A stretch of 64,000 nucleotides of DNA from contig CAVSUY010000001.1 in assembly GCA_963731035.1 (NCBI GenBank), forward strand, positions 46,572 to 110,571, in the 5' to 3' direction. Shown piece by piece: positions 36,031 through 44,389 of the stretch (within the stretch, counting starts at the first letter, position 1; every line of letters begins with the position of its first letter). The notes under the pieces were generated by a model that did not search any database, had not been told where the DNA came from, and saw only the letters and a list, made by a program, of their open reading frames with translations. Source of the DNA: JAANXG01 sp963731035. Lineage in GTDB: Bacteria > Pseudomonadota > Gammaproteobacteria > Arenicellales > JAANXG01. Position numbers and translations under genes: made by a program.

Positions 36031-37059
36031 TCAGCGGCCCTTGATCCGGTCGGCGGACCAGCGATGAATGCCCCCCTGTCCGACAGTCAGCAGGTCCCCA
36101 TTGTCGAGAACACAGCCATCCGAAAACGCGGACCGATTCCCCAGGATGGTCCGTACGAAGTTTCCATCGGGCTCCGCCCGATCCAGCACGACGCCGCCGT
36201 AGCCGAGGATCAACGCCTTATCGCCGTCGAGCCGCAGGCCGGCGGACAGGGTGGAGTCCGTGCCCGTGTCGATCCCGGTCCACTGCGCGCCTCCGTCATC
36301 GGATTGGAACAGGCGCCCCTGGAGCCCGAACACGAGCAGGCGATCACCGCTCATCGGCAGAATTCCGAAGAACGATCCGTCGTAGGGCGTCGACAAGCGA
36401 GTCCAGGTCGCGCCACGGTCTTCGGATCGGTATACGGTACCCGCCTCTCCCGCGATGTACCAACGACCGCTGTCCGCTATTTCGATGTCGTTGAGGTGAT
36501 AGTCGTAGGGAAGCTGCTCTTCATCCCCCGACGTCTGTTCCGGATTCTTCGGCTCGAGAACCCGGTCCCTCCAGCTCTGTCCCGCGTCGTCGGATACAGC
36601 GTACAGGCCGTACCCCCCCACGGCCACCACGCGCCGATCGTCGACGATCAGGACGTCCAGGAATGGACTTTGCTTTTGCGGAGCGTGGTAGACGCGCGTC
36701 CAGGTGTCGCCGTCGTCCTGCGTCCGAATGATGGTGGCATCGTGCCCGACCGCGAATCCCAGTCCCGCGTCGTTTATGTCGACCGCCGTCAGCAGCACAC
36801 GGGTGGGAACTCTCACCTGTCTCCAATGCTCGGCGTCCTCCGAGACCAGCACATGCCCGCGCTCGCCGACCGCCACCCAGCGCTTGTCATTGTGGGCAAC
36901 GGCCAACAGGAGTGATTGGGGAGCCTTCGGCTCGATCCAGGAATACGCCACGGGCGCCGGATGCAGGACCTGTGAAGACAGGCACAGCAACAATCCGCAT
37001 GCACCGGCCGCCGCGCGTACCGTCCTCTTTCGACGATACCTGTCAGTCCGGCATGTCAC
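36031..37059 (-). CDS. YCF48/Ycf48-like beta-propeller, exported
   Basis: A 342-residue predicted periplasmic beta-propeller. After a basic start and hydrophobic segment (RKRTVRAAAGACGLLLCLSS) come repeated blades with the photosystem II stability factor signature, for example GLGFAVGHDATIIRTQDDGDTWTR, WYIAGEAGTVYRSEDRGATWTR and LFQSDDGGAQWTG. In bacteria such proteins are scaffolds or assembly factors for envelope complexes. The GTG at 37059 follows the DUF1329 stop by 20 bp and the RND gene follows by 1 bp, so the three are surely cotranscribed. The open frame continues upstream into DUF1329 but without similarity. Confidence 0.82.
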   Translation of the reverse strand: MTCRTDRYRRKRTVRAAAGACGLLLCLSSQVLHPAPVAYSWIEPKAPQSLLLAVAHNDKRWVAVGERGHVLVSEDAEHWRQVRVPTRVLLTAVDINDAGLGFAVGHDATIIRTQDDGDTWTRVYHAPQKQSPFLDVLIVDDRRVVAVGGYGLYAVSDDAGQSWRDRVLEPKNPEQTSGDEEQLPYDYHLNDIEIADSGRWYIAGEAGTVYRSEDRGATWTRLSTPYDGSFFGILPMSGDRLLVFGLQGRLFQSDDGGAQWTGIDTGTDSTLSAGLRLDGDKALILGYGGVVLDRAEPDGNFVRTILGNRSAFSDGCVLDNGDLLTVGQGGIHRWSADRIKGR

Positions 37060-37079
37060 GGAGCCGGCCCTCCCGAAGC

Positions 37080-38448
37080 CTATCTGTGGCCGGCCCTGCG
37101 CAGCGCACCTATGGTGAAGTCCTGGGCTGAAAGATCGACGTCGAAATCGTAGGTATAGGGCGCTTCGTTGTTCAGCCCGAACGCCAGGTAGCGTCCCTCC
37201 TGGAGATCGTAGTGAACTTCGACGGTGGTCCAATAAGTCGGCACCTCGTAGTAGTTGATGCCGTGCCCCTCCGAAACGCGCCATAACTGGTCCCGGTTGT
37301 CGTACTGGTCGACGACGACTATCTGCCAGGAATCCTCGTCAATATAGAACGTGCGGCGCTTGTATATATGTCGCGTACCCTTCTTCAGGGTTGCATCGAC
37401 CACCCAAACCCTGTGCAGCTCATAGCGCAGGTATTTCGGGTTCAGGTGCAGAGGCTGGAGAATCTGCTTATAGGTCAGCTTACCGCTGTCCAGCATATAG
37501 CTGTTGTAGGGCACGTACATCTCCTTCTTTCCCACCAGCTTCCAGTTGTAGCGCTCGGGGCTGCCGTTGAACATATCGAACTGATCGCTGGTGCGCAGCC
37601 CGTCCGAGGCAGTGCCGGGATTGTCGAATGCGACATTGGGTGCCCGGCGAACGCGCCGCTGACCGGGATTGTAGACCCAGGCTTTCCTGTGCTCTTTGGC
37701 CTGGTTCAACGTCTCGTGAACCAGGGTGATCTGGCCCGCCAATCGCGCAGGCTCGAGGACCTTCTGGCGAAATTCGAGAATGATGTTGTCGATCCCGTCC
37801 TCGGTAGCGCCGGGAAGATAGTACGGCGAATAGAACTCGTCCTCGAGCATCACCATGGTGTAGGTTCCCGCGCGAGTCACCGGCGCCTGCCCGACCATTC
37901 GCCTCGCCTCGGTGCCGTGGAAGCGGAGGATGTGATTCCAGATAGCCTCGAGACCGTTGCTTGGAATCGGAAACGGAATACCCCCCACGGCGCCCGTCAC
38001 GCCGTCGCCCCCCTGCCACCAGCTTCGCAGTGGTGGCGATCTTCTTCGTGGCATCGTAGATGCGCTGCGGATCGGCCGCCGACCTGTGGGTGGGGTAAAC
38101 ATTCATCTTGAACGTATCGCCGTACTGCTTGAGCAACGCCTTGTGCCCTTCCGTCAACTTGTCGGCATACTGGGCCATGTTGTCCCGGGTGATGGTGAAC
38201 AGGATCTTGTCGTTGGCGAACGGATCGGGGTGATGCTCTCCGGACTTGAATCCGGCCGGCGCCTTGGTGATGCCGCCGGTCCACGCCGGTATCGTGCCGT
38301 CCGCGTTGCCGGCTCTCTCGGCTCCCAGCGGGGTCAGATCCTTCCCCAGCCGGTCCGCCTCGGCGGCGGATATCGCCGCGGACACGGTACCGGAGACCAG
38401 CACAAGGCCAAGCAACCCACCGATTCCGATTCGTTTAAACTTGTTCAT
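37080..38448 (-). pseudogene. DUF1329 periplasmic/outer-membrane lipid-associated protein, frameshifted
   Basis: DUF1329 proteins have a LolA/LolB-like fold and usually pair with DUF1302. The first frame (38448 to about 38020) has a signal peptide (GIGGLLGLVLVSGTVSAA) and the family start AISAAEADRLGKDLTPLGAERAG, GTIPAWTGG and HPDPFANDKILFTIT. The second (about 38020 to 37080) continues GGDGVTGAVGGIPFPIP, AWVYNPGQRRVRRAPN, and YELHRVWVVDATLKKGTRH. The break is a six-G run on the minus strand at about 38013-38018; five Gs restore TTAKLVAGGDGVTG and a normal ~455-residue protein. A homopolymer miscall is the likely cause. Confidence 0.85.
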
Positions 38449-38463
38449 AACGACGCCCCCTAT

Positions 38464-40362
38464 CTAGTGGGAATACTTGATGTTGAATGATACGAAGTCT
38501 CGATCATTCAGGAGGTTGAGGTTCCCCGCGCCGAAGAAACTGGTATAGCTGATATCGGCACTCCACTCGTTGCGCAGATTCGCCGCGACGCCCAGCGTGA
38601 CGGCCTTGCGTCCTTCCAGAAAGTTTCCGCCCGGCCCCGGCGAGTTGCCGGAGAAATCATGGCGGAAGGCGATGTTCGGGATCAGGGCCACGGGGCCGAT
38701 CGCATTGTTGTAGGTGAGCCGGCCGCGGATTTGGTAGCCGGCACTGGTGGCATCCGCGAAATTGCCCGGATCGGCCGTGGCGGGCTGCACACCCGCTTGC
38801 GTGAACACGGGATTCGCGGAGGTGTAGGTACCCGGCACTTCAAGGCGAAGCGTATTCTTGTCGGGCATGTCATAGACGTGCGTGACGCCTATTTCTCCCA
38901 CCACGGCCATCGCGTCGGCACCGAGCACATCGGCGAATACACGGGTCGCGGTAACCTGCAATTGGCCGACATCGCGCCGTATGAAGCCAGGTATCACCGT
39001 GTCGAAGCCGACGCCGCCCGGCACGACCTGGTTGGTGCGCGCCAGCAGTGTTCCGACGCCCGGCATCCCGGCAGCGGCTTCGGGGATCGCCAGCGGAGAC
39101 AAAGCTGCGTACAACAACTCGACGTCGTCCACCTGCAATGGAACGTCCTTCTTGTATGACAGCTCGCCCTGCAGCGCCCAGCCCGTGTTCCCCGCCTCGG
39201 TATTGAAGCTGACGCCGAACAGCTGAATGTCCTTGGGATACTCGGTGAAGTATCGGGCCGAACCGGCGTAGTCGCCCGCCGCCAAGCCCGCGAGAGTACC
39301 CGTCCGCGCGCTGATGACCGGCAGGCGGCTATGGTAGTTGATGTAATAGAACCCGAACTCCGTGCCCGCGAGATCGGGAGCGTACACCCGGTAAGCCAAT
39401 CCGTACTGACCTCCGGAACCCGGCTCTTGAGAGGCACCGCGGGGCACCGCGACCCCGGTGGGCGACGCGCCTATCGCGGCGGCGGCCGCAGACCCGAACG
39501 GAACGGTGTCCGGCACCCGGCCGAATCCCAGCATCAATTTGTCGCCGCCCGGCGTCGCGAAGTCGTTGGTGCTGAAATACGAACCTGACGGGTCGGGCTC
39601 GGTCTTGTCCCACTCGAGCTGGTAGAACCCCTCCACCGAGCTGTTCAGGGTGACGCCGGCATTCGCCCAGAGCATATTCACCGGCAGAAGAGCCTCGCGC
39701 AGCTCCGCGCCCGGAACCCTTATGGCCGCCACGTCGATGGGATTGATGACGTTGATACCGTTCTGGATGAACGTGCTCTCGCCCCAGCTGACCACTTGTC
39801 TTCCGAGACGGACGTCTACCGGCACCTTGCCAACATCGAAACCGTCGAAGACGTACGCATCGAGAACATCGACATCACTGCCGACCAGATCCCGGGCTCT
39901 ACCGGAAAGATCTATCTTCTGTCGATTGCCGTCCTCGTTCTCGAAGTCGTAGAAGCCTCTGCCTCGGACAAACGCTCCCAGACCCGACGAATTCTCTATG
40001 GACAACTCGCTGGTCAGCTTGATTACGTTGCTCACCAGTCCTTTGCCGTAGTTCAAATCGCCGTTGTCTCCGTTCACGGAGTACGCGCGCCCACCGAGGG
40101 TTCCCGGGGCCGCAGTGCCGTTGGGCAGAGTCGTCGACGCAATGCCGAGGAGGTTCTTGTCGCGACCCTGGACGCGCCAAGTGGCTCCATAAGAGATCGT
40201 ATTGTCGAAGCTGCCGGAGAAGTCGCCGGCCTTGAAGGAAACCGCCCATGCCGGTGCCTGCATCAGAACCAACGCGGCCGCCAGGCACATGCGTGCCGGA
40301 GAACTCAACCCTCCTGGTTTCAAGTCCGGGCTCGAATTGAATCGCCGCGACTTACTCATCAT
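38464..40362 (-). CDS. DUF1302 outer-membrane protein
   Basis: A 632-residue secreted protein. The signal peptide is MCLAAALVLMQAPAWAVSF (about residues 25-43), followed by SGSFDNTISYGATWRVQGRD, the family start. Alternating strands and the final aromatic stretch DRDFVSFNIKYSH (ending near the stop) fit an outer-membrane beta barrel. DUF1302 proteins are typically encoded beside DUF1329 proteins and pumps of the RND type. It is the first gene of the four-gene unit; DUF1329 follows after 15 bp. The start may be the first or second of two consecutive ATG codons. Function is inferred only: lipid or ester passage across the outer membrane. Confidence 0.85.
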   Translation of the reverse strand: MMSKSRRFNSSPDLKPGGLSSPARMCLAAALVLMQAPAWAVSFKAGDFSGSFDNTISYGATWRVQGRDKNLLGIASTTLPNGTAAPGTLGGRAYSVNGDNGDLNYGKGLVSNVIKLTSELSIENSSGLGAFVRGRGFYDFENEDGNRQKIDLSGRARDLVGSDVDVLDAYVFDGFDVGKVPVDVRLGRQVVSWGESTFIQNGINVINPIDVAAIRVPGAELREALLPVNMLWANAGVTLNSSVEGFYQLEWDKTEPDPSGSYFSTNDFATPGGDKLMLGFGRVPDTVPFGSAAAAAIGASPTGVAVPRGASQEPGSGGQYGLAYRVYAPDLAGTEFGFYYINYHSRLPVISARTGTLAGLAAGDYAGSARYFTEYPKDIQLFGVSFNTEAGNTGWALQGELSYKKDVPLQVDDVELLYAALSPLAIPEAAAGMPGVGTLLARTNQVVPGGVGFDTVIPGFIRRDVGQLQVTATRVFADVLGADAMAVVGEIGVTHVYDMPDKNTLRLEVPGTYTSANPVFTQAGVQPATADPGNFADATSAGYQIRGRLTYNNAIGPVALIPNIAFRHDFSGNSPGPGGNFLEGRKAVTLGVAANLRNEWSADISYTSFFGAGNLNLLNDRDFVSFNIKYSH

Positions 40363-40708
40363 CCCCCCTTGTTCCGGTTATATGGCTGGTTGAGCCGGCG
40401 GTGCGCGACCGCAACGCAAGCGTGCTCCGGTGCAATGCGAGCGCAGGGCTTACCATTTGTTCAGGCGGGTTCCGAGAGCATCGCGACAGGCGTCCCGGTA
40501 TGTTTCCTACACTGCGTCCCCTCTCGCTCTCTCCGTCAATCACCCGTGACCCGCGAACTGGATCGATTATCTAAATGACTGATAAGTCAGAGAAAAACCA
40601 ATAATTATTGTCGCCTTCCATGCCCTGAAAGCGTCTCGGCATGCGCGTCAAGCCGGGAAACAATAAGGGCGTCCCTGATCGCAAAATAATTTATTAACAT
40701 TGTGCCCA
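40363..40708 (-). promoter_or_regulatory. upstream region of the DUF1302 unit with palindromic site
   Basis: A 346-bp AT-richer stretch without a gene, upstream of DUF1302. It contains the inverted repeat TGACT-GATA-AGTCA at 40576-40589, a plausible operator. On the minus strand a TTGACA lies at 40725-40720 inside the end of the lipase gene, followed by AT-rich DNA, but no good -10 box at standard spacing was found. A separate promoter for this unit is therefore likely but not pinned down. Confidence 0.45.
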
Positions 40709-41635
40709 TTATTGAGATTTGTCAAGTTGGCAAGCACCGTCACCATTCAGCGCACCCTTGATTGCGCGTCGTACTTCCCCGGAGCATGCCATATCGAGAT
40801 GCCCGACGCCGCGCAGCCGAATGTTCGTGGCGTCGCTCATCGCGGCGCTTGACTGCGGCACGACGATATTGTCGTGCTCGCTGAGAATATTGATGATCGA
40901 CCCATCGGCCGACCTGCCGGTGTTCAATCTCCGGAGCCAGTCGCTGTCGATACGCATCTGTCGCGTATTGACCCAGGGCAGCAAGGAAGCCCAGAGGGTT
41001 CCGTGGTTCGGCGTACCTAAACAGATTAACCGAAGAATACGCCCGGAGTCGCTGCCGAGACAGGCCCGCGCGACCAGGCCCCCCATGCTGTGGGCGACGA
41101 TGATGATCGACTCGGTGCCGCTGCGCAGGCAGGCCTCGTCAATCCGCTTCTCAAGCTGCCGGGCATAATCATCGATACTGACAAAAGGGGGCTCCAGGTT
41201 GACCAGGAACACGTTGGACCAGCCGGCCTCCCGAACAAAGGGCTCAATCCGGTGCCAGAATCCGGCGTTGCTGAAAAAGCCGTGCACCAGCAGGATCGGC
41301 GTTTCACCCGGGACGATACGCGGCGGGTCGCGCCGGGTTACGATCCTCTCGAAGGGGTGATAGAAAAAAAACAGCTTCATCGTGGCCCAGATTTCCCGAA
41401 CGACGGTGCGCGACAAAGCGCCCGCGGTGAGCACAGGCGCACCACCGCCCGCGCGCGGCCAGTACGCTACGGGGAAGGTTGCCAGAACCGGTACCACCCG
41501 CGTAGCGATGGCCAGGACCAATGCATAGACGATCGCCTGCGACGCCGTCCCTCCGGCCGCCAGGACCAGAGCGGCAGCCCCCAGGACGACAGCGGCGGTG
41601 CCGACGAGGGCGGTCTGCGCTACCGTCTTGAACAA
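40709..41635 (-). CDS. membrane-anchored alpha/beta hydrolase (lipase-like)
   Basis: A 308-residue protein with two N-terminal hydrophobic segments (about residues 8-28 and 34-56) that should anchor it in the inner membrane, then an alpha/beta hydrolase of the triacylglycerol lipase/PGAP1-like type. The oxyanion region is ILLVHGFFSNAGFW (115-128), the nucleophile elbow VAHSMGG puts the serine at 183, and EHDNIV and GVGHLDM supply the acid and histidine. It is downstream of the enoyl-CoA hydratase gene and upstream of the DUF1302 unit, so it links the two groups. An esterase acting on lipids at the membrane is inferred. Confidence 0.8.
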   Translation of the reverse strand: MFKTVAQTALVGTAAVVLGAAALVLAAGGTASQAIVYALVLAIATRVVPVLATFPVAYWPRAGGGAPVLTAGALSRTVVREIWATMKLFFFYHPFERIVTRRDPPRIVPGETPILLVHGFFSNAGFWHRIEPFVREAGWSNVFLVNLEPPFVSIDDYARQLEKRIDEACLRSGTESIIIVAHSMGGLVARACLGSDSGRILRLICLGTPNHGTLWASLLPWVNTRQMRIDSDWLRRLNTGRSADGSIINILSEHDNIVVPQSSAAMSDATNIRLRGVGHLDMACSGEVRRAIKGALNGDGACQLDKSQ

Positions 41636-41675
41636 GAACGTCGCGCTCCGGCAATGTCCGCCGCCAGGCCGACCG

Positions 41676-42464
41676 TCAACGGAACCTTGCCTTGCGCTTC
41701 TCGGTGAAGGCTGTCACCCCTTCGGCGAAATCCGCAGTACTCGCACACTGCTTGAAGTACTGTTCCTCAAGCTTGATCTGTTCCTCGAATGAGTTGTCCA
41801 GCGAGCTGTACAGCAACGCCTTGGTCCTGCCGTAGGCAAACCTGGGTCCCGCCAGGAAACGTTCCACCCAGGCATCCACGGCGGCCTGAATCTCGGATTC
41901 CGGCACCACCTTGTTCACCAGCCCCAGCGCCAGGGCTTCGCGGGCGTCGAAACGATCTCCCAGCAGGGTCAGTTCCATGGCTTTCTTGAGGCCGACCACG
42001 CGCGGCAGCATATAGCTGCTGGCGCCGTCCGGGCTGGTCCCTATGTGACAATAGGCAAGCGTGAAGCGGGTCTGCTCTCCCGCCACGGTCATGTCGCAGG
42101 CCGCGGCCAGACTGACACCAAAGCCGGCGACCGCCCCGTGCAAGACGCCTATCACGGGCACGGGGATCGATCTCAATGCCTCGACGATCCCGTGGACGTG
42201 CTCGAAGATTGCATTCATTCCCTCCACTCTGCCGGCCTGGAGCTCGGGCAACGCCCGCTTGAAGAAGCCGATGTCGCCGCCGGCCATGAAGCCCTTACCC
42301 GCCCCCTTGAGCACGACGCATCTCACGCGTTCGTCCCGGGATATACCGGACAACGCCTGCTGGAGGTCACGCGCCATTTCCGGGCTGAGAGCATTCAGTA
42401 CATCTGGACGGTTCAAGGTGACCGTTGCCAGGCCTTCGCGGACTTCTGAATTAACGTTGGTCAT
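41676..42464 (-). CDS. enoyl-CoA hydratase/isomerase family protein
   Basis: A 262-residue crotonase with GKGFMAGGDIGFFKRAL (oxyanion hole), GVLHGAVAGFGVSLAAACDMTVAG and the substrate-side LAYCHIGTSPDGASSYMLPRVVG. In hydratases the last segment usually carries a glutamate; here SPDGASS has aspartate, as in some isomerases, so hydratase activity is not certain. The start overlaps the stop of the fadD-type gene by four bases (ATGA). A longer open frame overlaps that gene and is not real. Confidence 0.87.
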   Translation of the reverse strand: MTNVNSEVREGLATVTLNRPDVLNALSPEMARDLQQALSGISRDERVRCVVLKGAGKGFMAGGDIGFFKRALPELQAGRVEGMNAIFEHVHGIVEALRSIPVPVIGVLHGAVAGFGVSLAAACDMTVAGEQTRFTLAYCHIGTSPDGASSYMLPRVVGLKKAMELTLLGDRFDAREALALGLVNKVVPESEIQAAVDAWVERFLAGPRFAYGRTKALLYSSLDNSFEEQIKLEEQYFKQCASTADFAEGVTAFTEKRKARFR

Positions 42465-44386
42465 GAATCGGGCTCCCCGGTGTTGCCACGGTGACGTGGA
42501 CGACTTGCGTCTTGAAGATCGCGCTCCGGTACTCCGGTGCGATACAGGTCCTGTCCCTCGTACATCTTCTCTATCCTGGGCTCGAAAGCCTGCCACACCT
42601 TGGAACGTCGAAGCTTCAAGGTTGGCGTCAAGAGGCCGGACTCGACCGTCCAGGGCTCCAGCGTCGCGGTGACTTTCTCGATACGGGCATAGCCGGGAAA
42701 ATCGTGGACCAGGTTCGACACTCTGTCCACCAGGAAACTCTCGACCGCGGGCTGTTGAAGCACGGACTCGTCGCCCGGATCGACGCTCAGCCGTCCAGCT
42801 TCCGCGGCCCAAGCTTTGCCGTCGAGCACCACCAGTGCAGTCAGGTATGGCATCTGCTCGCCCACCACCATCACTTGTTCGAACAACGGATCATCGGCGA
42901 TAGCGGATTCCATGTCCGCCGGTGCGATCTTCTCACCGTTGGCCAACACCAGGATATCCTTCAGCCGGCCGGTGATACGAATGAATCCGTCTTCTATCTC
43001 TGCCTGGTCGCCGGTGTGCAGCCAGCCGTCTCCGTCCAGGGCAGCCCGCGTCGCCCGCTCGTCCTTCCAGTAGCCCTTCATCACGTTGGGACCACGCGCC
43101 AGCAGCTCCCTGTTGCCGCCCAGTCGAACTTCGACATCGTGCAGCGGCAGACCAACGGTGTCGGGACGGTTATGGCGGCGGGTGTTGATGGTGATACTGG
43201 GACTGCTTTCCGTCAGGCCGTAGCCCTGCAGAATCATGATTCCCATGGCGATGAAAACCCTGGCCACGACCGGCGGACACGGCGCCCCACCCACCACGGC
43301 CAGGCGCAGGCGGCCCCCCAGCCTGTCGCGAATTCGTTTCGCCACCACGGCATCGAGGAGCGGCCACAGCAGGAACGTCAAGTCCCAGGGCCCTCGGCCC
43401 TGGAGGTATTCGAACCGCTTCCAACCGACGGCAATCGCGGCATCGAACAGCCATTGCTTGACAGCAGACTCGGTGGACAAGCGGTCCTTGATCATCCTGT
43501 AGGAGCGCTCGAACACCTTCGGCACCGTAATCACCCCCGTGGGCCGCACCGCAAGCAGGTCGTCCGACAGCAGTTTCAGCGACCGGTTGTACGCCACAGG
43601 CGTTCCGGCCATCAGCGGCACGTAGTACCCAACGGTGCGTTCCAGAGTGTGCGACAGAGGCAGGAACGACAGCAGCAGGTCCCGCCTGCCGATTGCGACG
43701 CTGCGCAGCCCGCTGTAAGCATTCGACACCAGATTCCGGTGCGACAGCATTACTCCCTTGGGATGCCCGGTGGTGCCGGAGGTGTAGACGATGCTGGCGA
43801 GGTCGTCAGGAACGGTTCTACCCGCCGCCAGGTTCCCTGCCTCCGCGACATCAAGCCACTCCTCCAATTGCCTGGCGCTGCCGTCCTCGGAGGAACCCGA
43901 GAGGAGCACCACACATTTAAGACCGGGGGTCTCGCCGGCGGCGCTCCTCAGCTCTTCCCAAGTCCTGTCATTCGGCACCAGCAGCAATGCGGCATCGGAG
44001 TTCTTCAGCACGTAGTTGGCGTTGTCCGGACGATCGGACACATATAACGGCACCACCACCAGCCCCAGCCCCAACGCGGCCTGGTCGAAGATCACCCAAT
44101 GGCGGCAGTTGCGCAGCCGGAGGGCGACGCGATCGCCCTTGCGCAGGCCGTCGCGTTCGAACGCCGCCTGCCATCTGCGCACCTCCCGCGCCATGTCCGC
44201 CCAGGTGTAGTGCACCCACCGCTGCCGCGACTCGTCATATTCGATGTAGGCGGTTTCCGCGCCGCTTCGCCTGACCCGCTCGGCGAACAGCGCATCCAGT
44301 GTCGGTGCGGCTTCCGGTGTAATGACATCCAGGTCGTCACGCCCGACCAGGGCATCTTCCGGGTACCTCCTGGCTACGTCTTCCAT
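42461..44386 (-). CDS. long-chain acyl-CoA synthetase (AMP-forming)
   Basis: A 641-residue ligase of the FAA1/long-chain type. Motifs are SIVYTSGTTGHPKGVMLSHRN, SFLPLSHTLERTVGYYVPL, VVGGAPCPPVVARVF, LQGYGLTESSPSIT, GDGWLHTGDQAEIEDGFIRI, RLKDILVLANGEKIAP and the C-terminal LLTPTLKLRRSKV. It would activate fatty acids for the FadE and crotonase encoded on either side. It starts 3 bp downstream of the fadE stop. The C-terminal extension (about 25 residues, DASRPRHRGNTGEPDS) is not conserved in the family. Confidence 0.9.
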   Translation of the reverse strand: MEDVARRYPEDALVGRDDLDVITPEAAPTLDALFAERVRRSGAETAYIEYDESRQRWVHYTWADMAREVRRWQAAFERDGLRKGDRVALRLRNCRHWVIFDQAALGLGLVVVPLYVSDRPDNANYVLKNSDAALLLVPNDRTWEELRSAAGETPGLKCVVLLSGSSEDGSARQLEEWLDVAEAGNLAAGRTVPDDLASIVYTSGTTGHPKGVMLSHRNLVSNAYSGLRSVAIGRRDLLLSFLPLSHTLERTVGYYVPLMAGTPVAYNRSLKLLSDDLLAVRPTGVITVPKVFERSYRMIKDRLSTESAVKQWLFDAAIAVGWKRFEYLQGRGPWDLTFLLWPLLDAVVAKRIRDRLGGRLRLAVVGGAPCPPVVARVFIAMGIMILQGYGLTESSPSITINTRRHNRPDTVGLPLHDVEVRLGGNRELLARGPNVMKGYWKDERATRAALDGDGWLHTGDQAEIEDGFIRITGRLKDILVLANGEKIAPADMESAIADDPLFEQVMVVGEQMPYLTALVVLDGKAWAAEAGRLSVDPGDESVLQQPAVESFLVDRVSNLVHDFPGYARIEKVTATLEPWTVESGLLTPTLKLRRSKVWQAFEPRIEKMYEGQDLYRTGVPERDLQDASRPRHRGNTGEPDS

Positions 44387-44389
44387 CCG

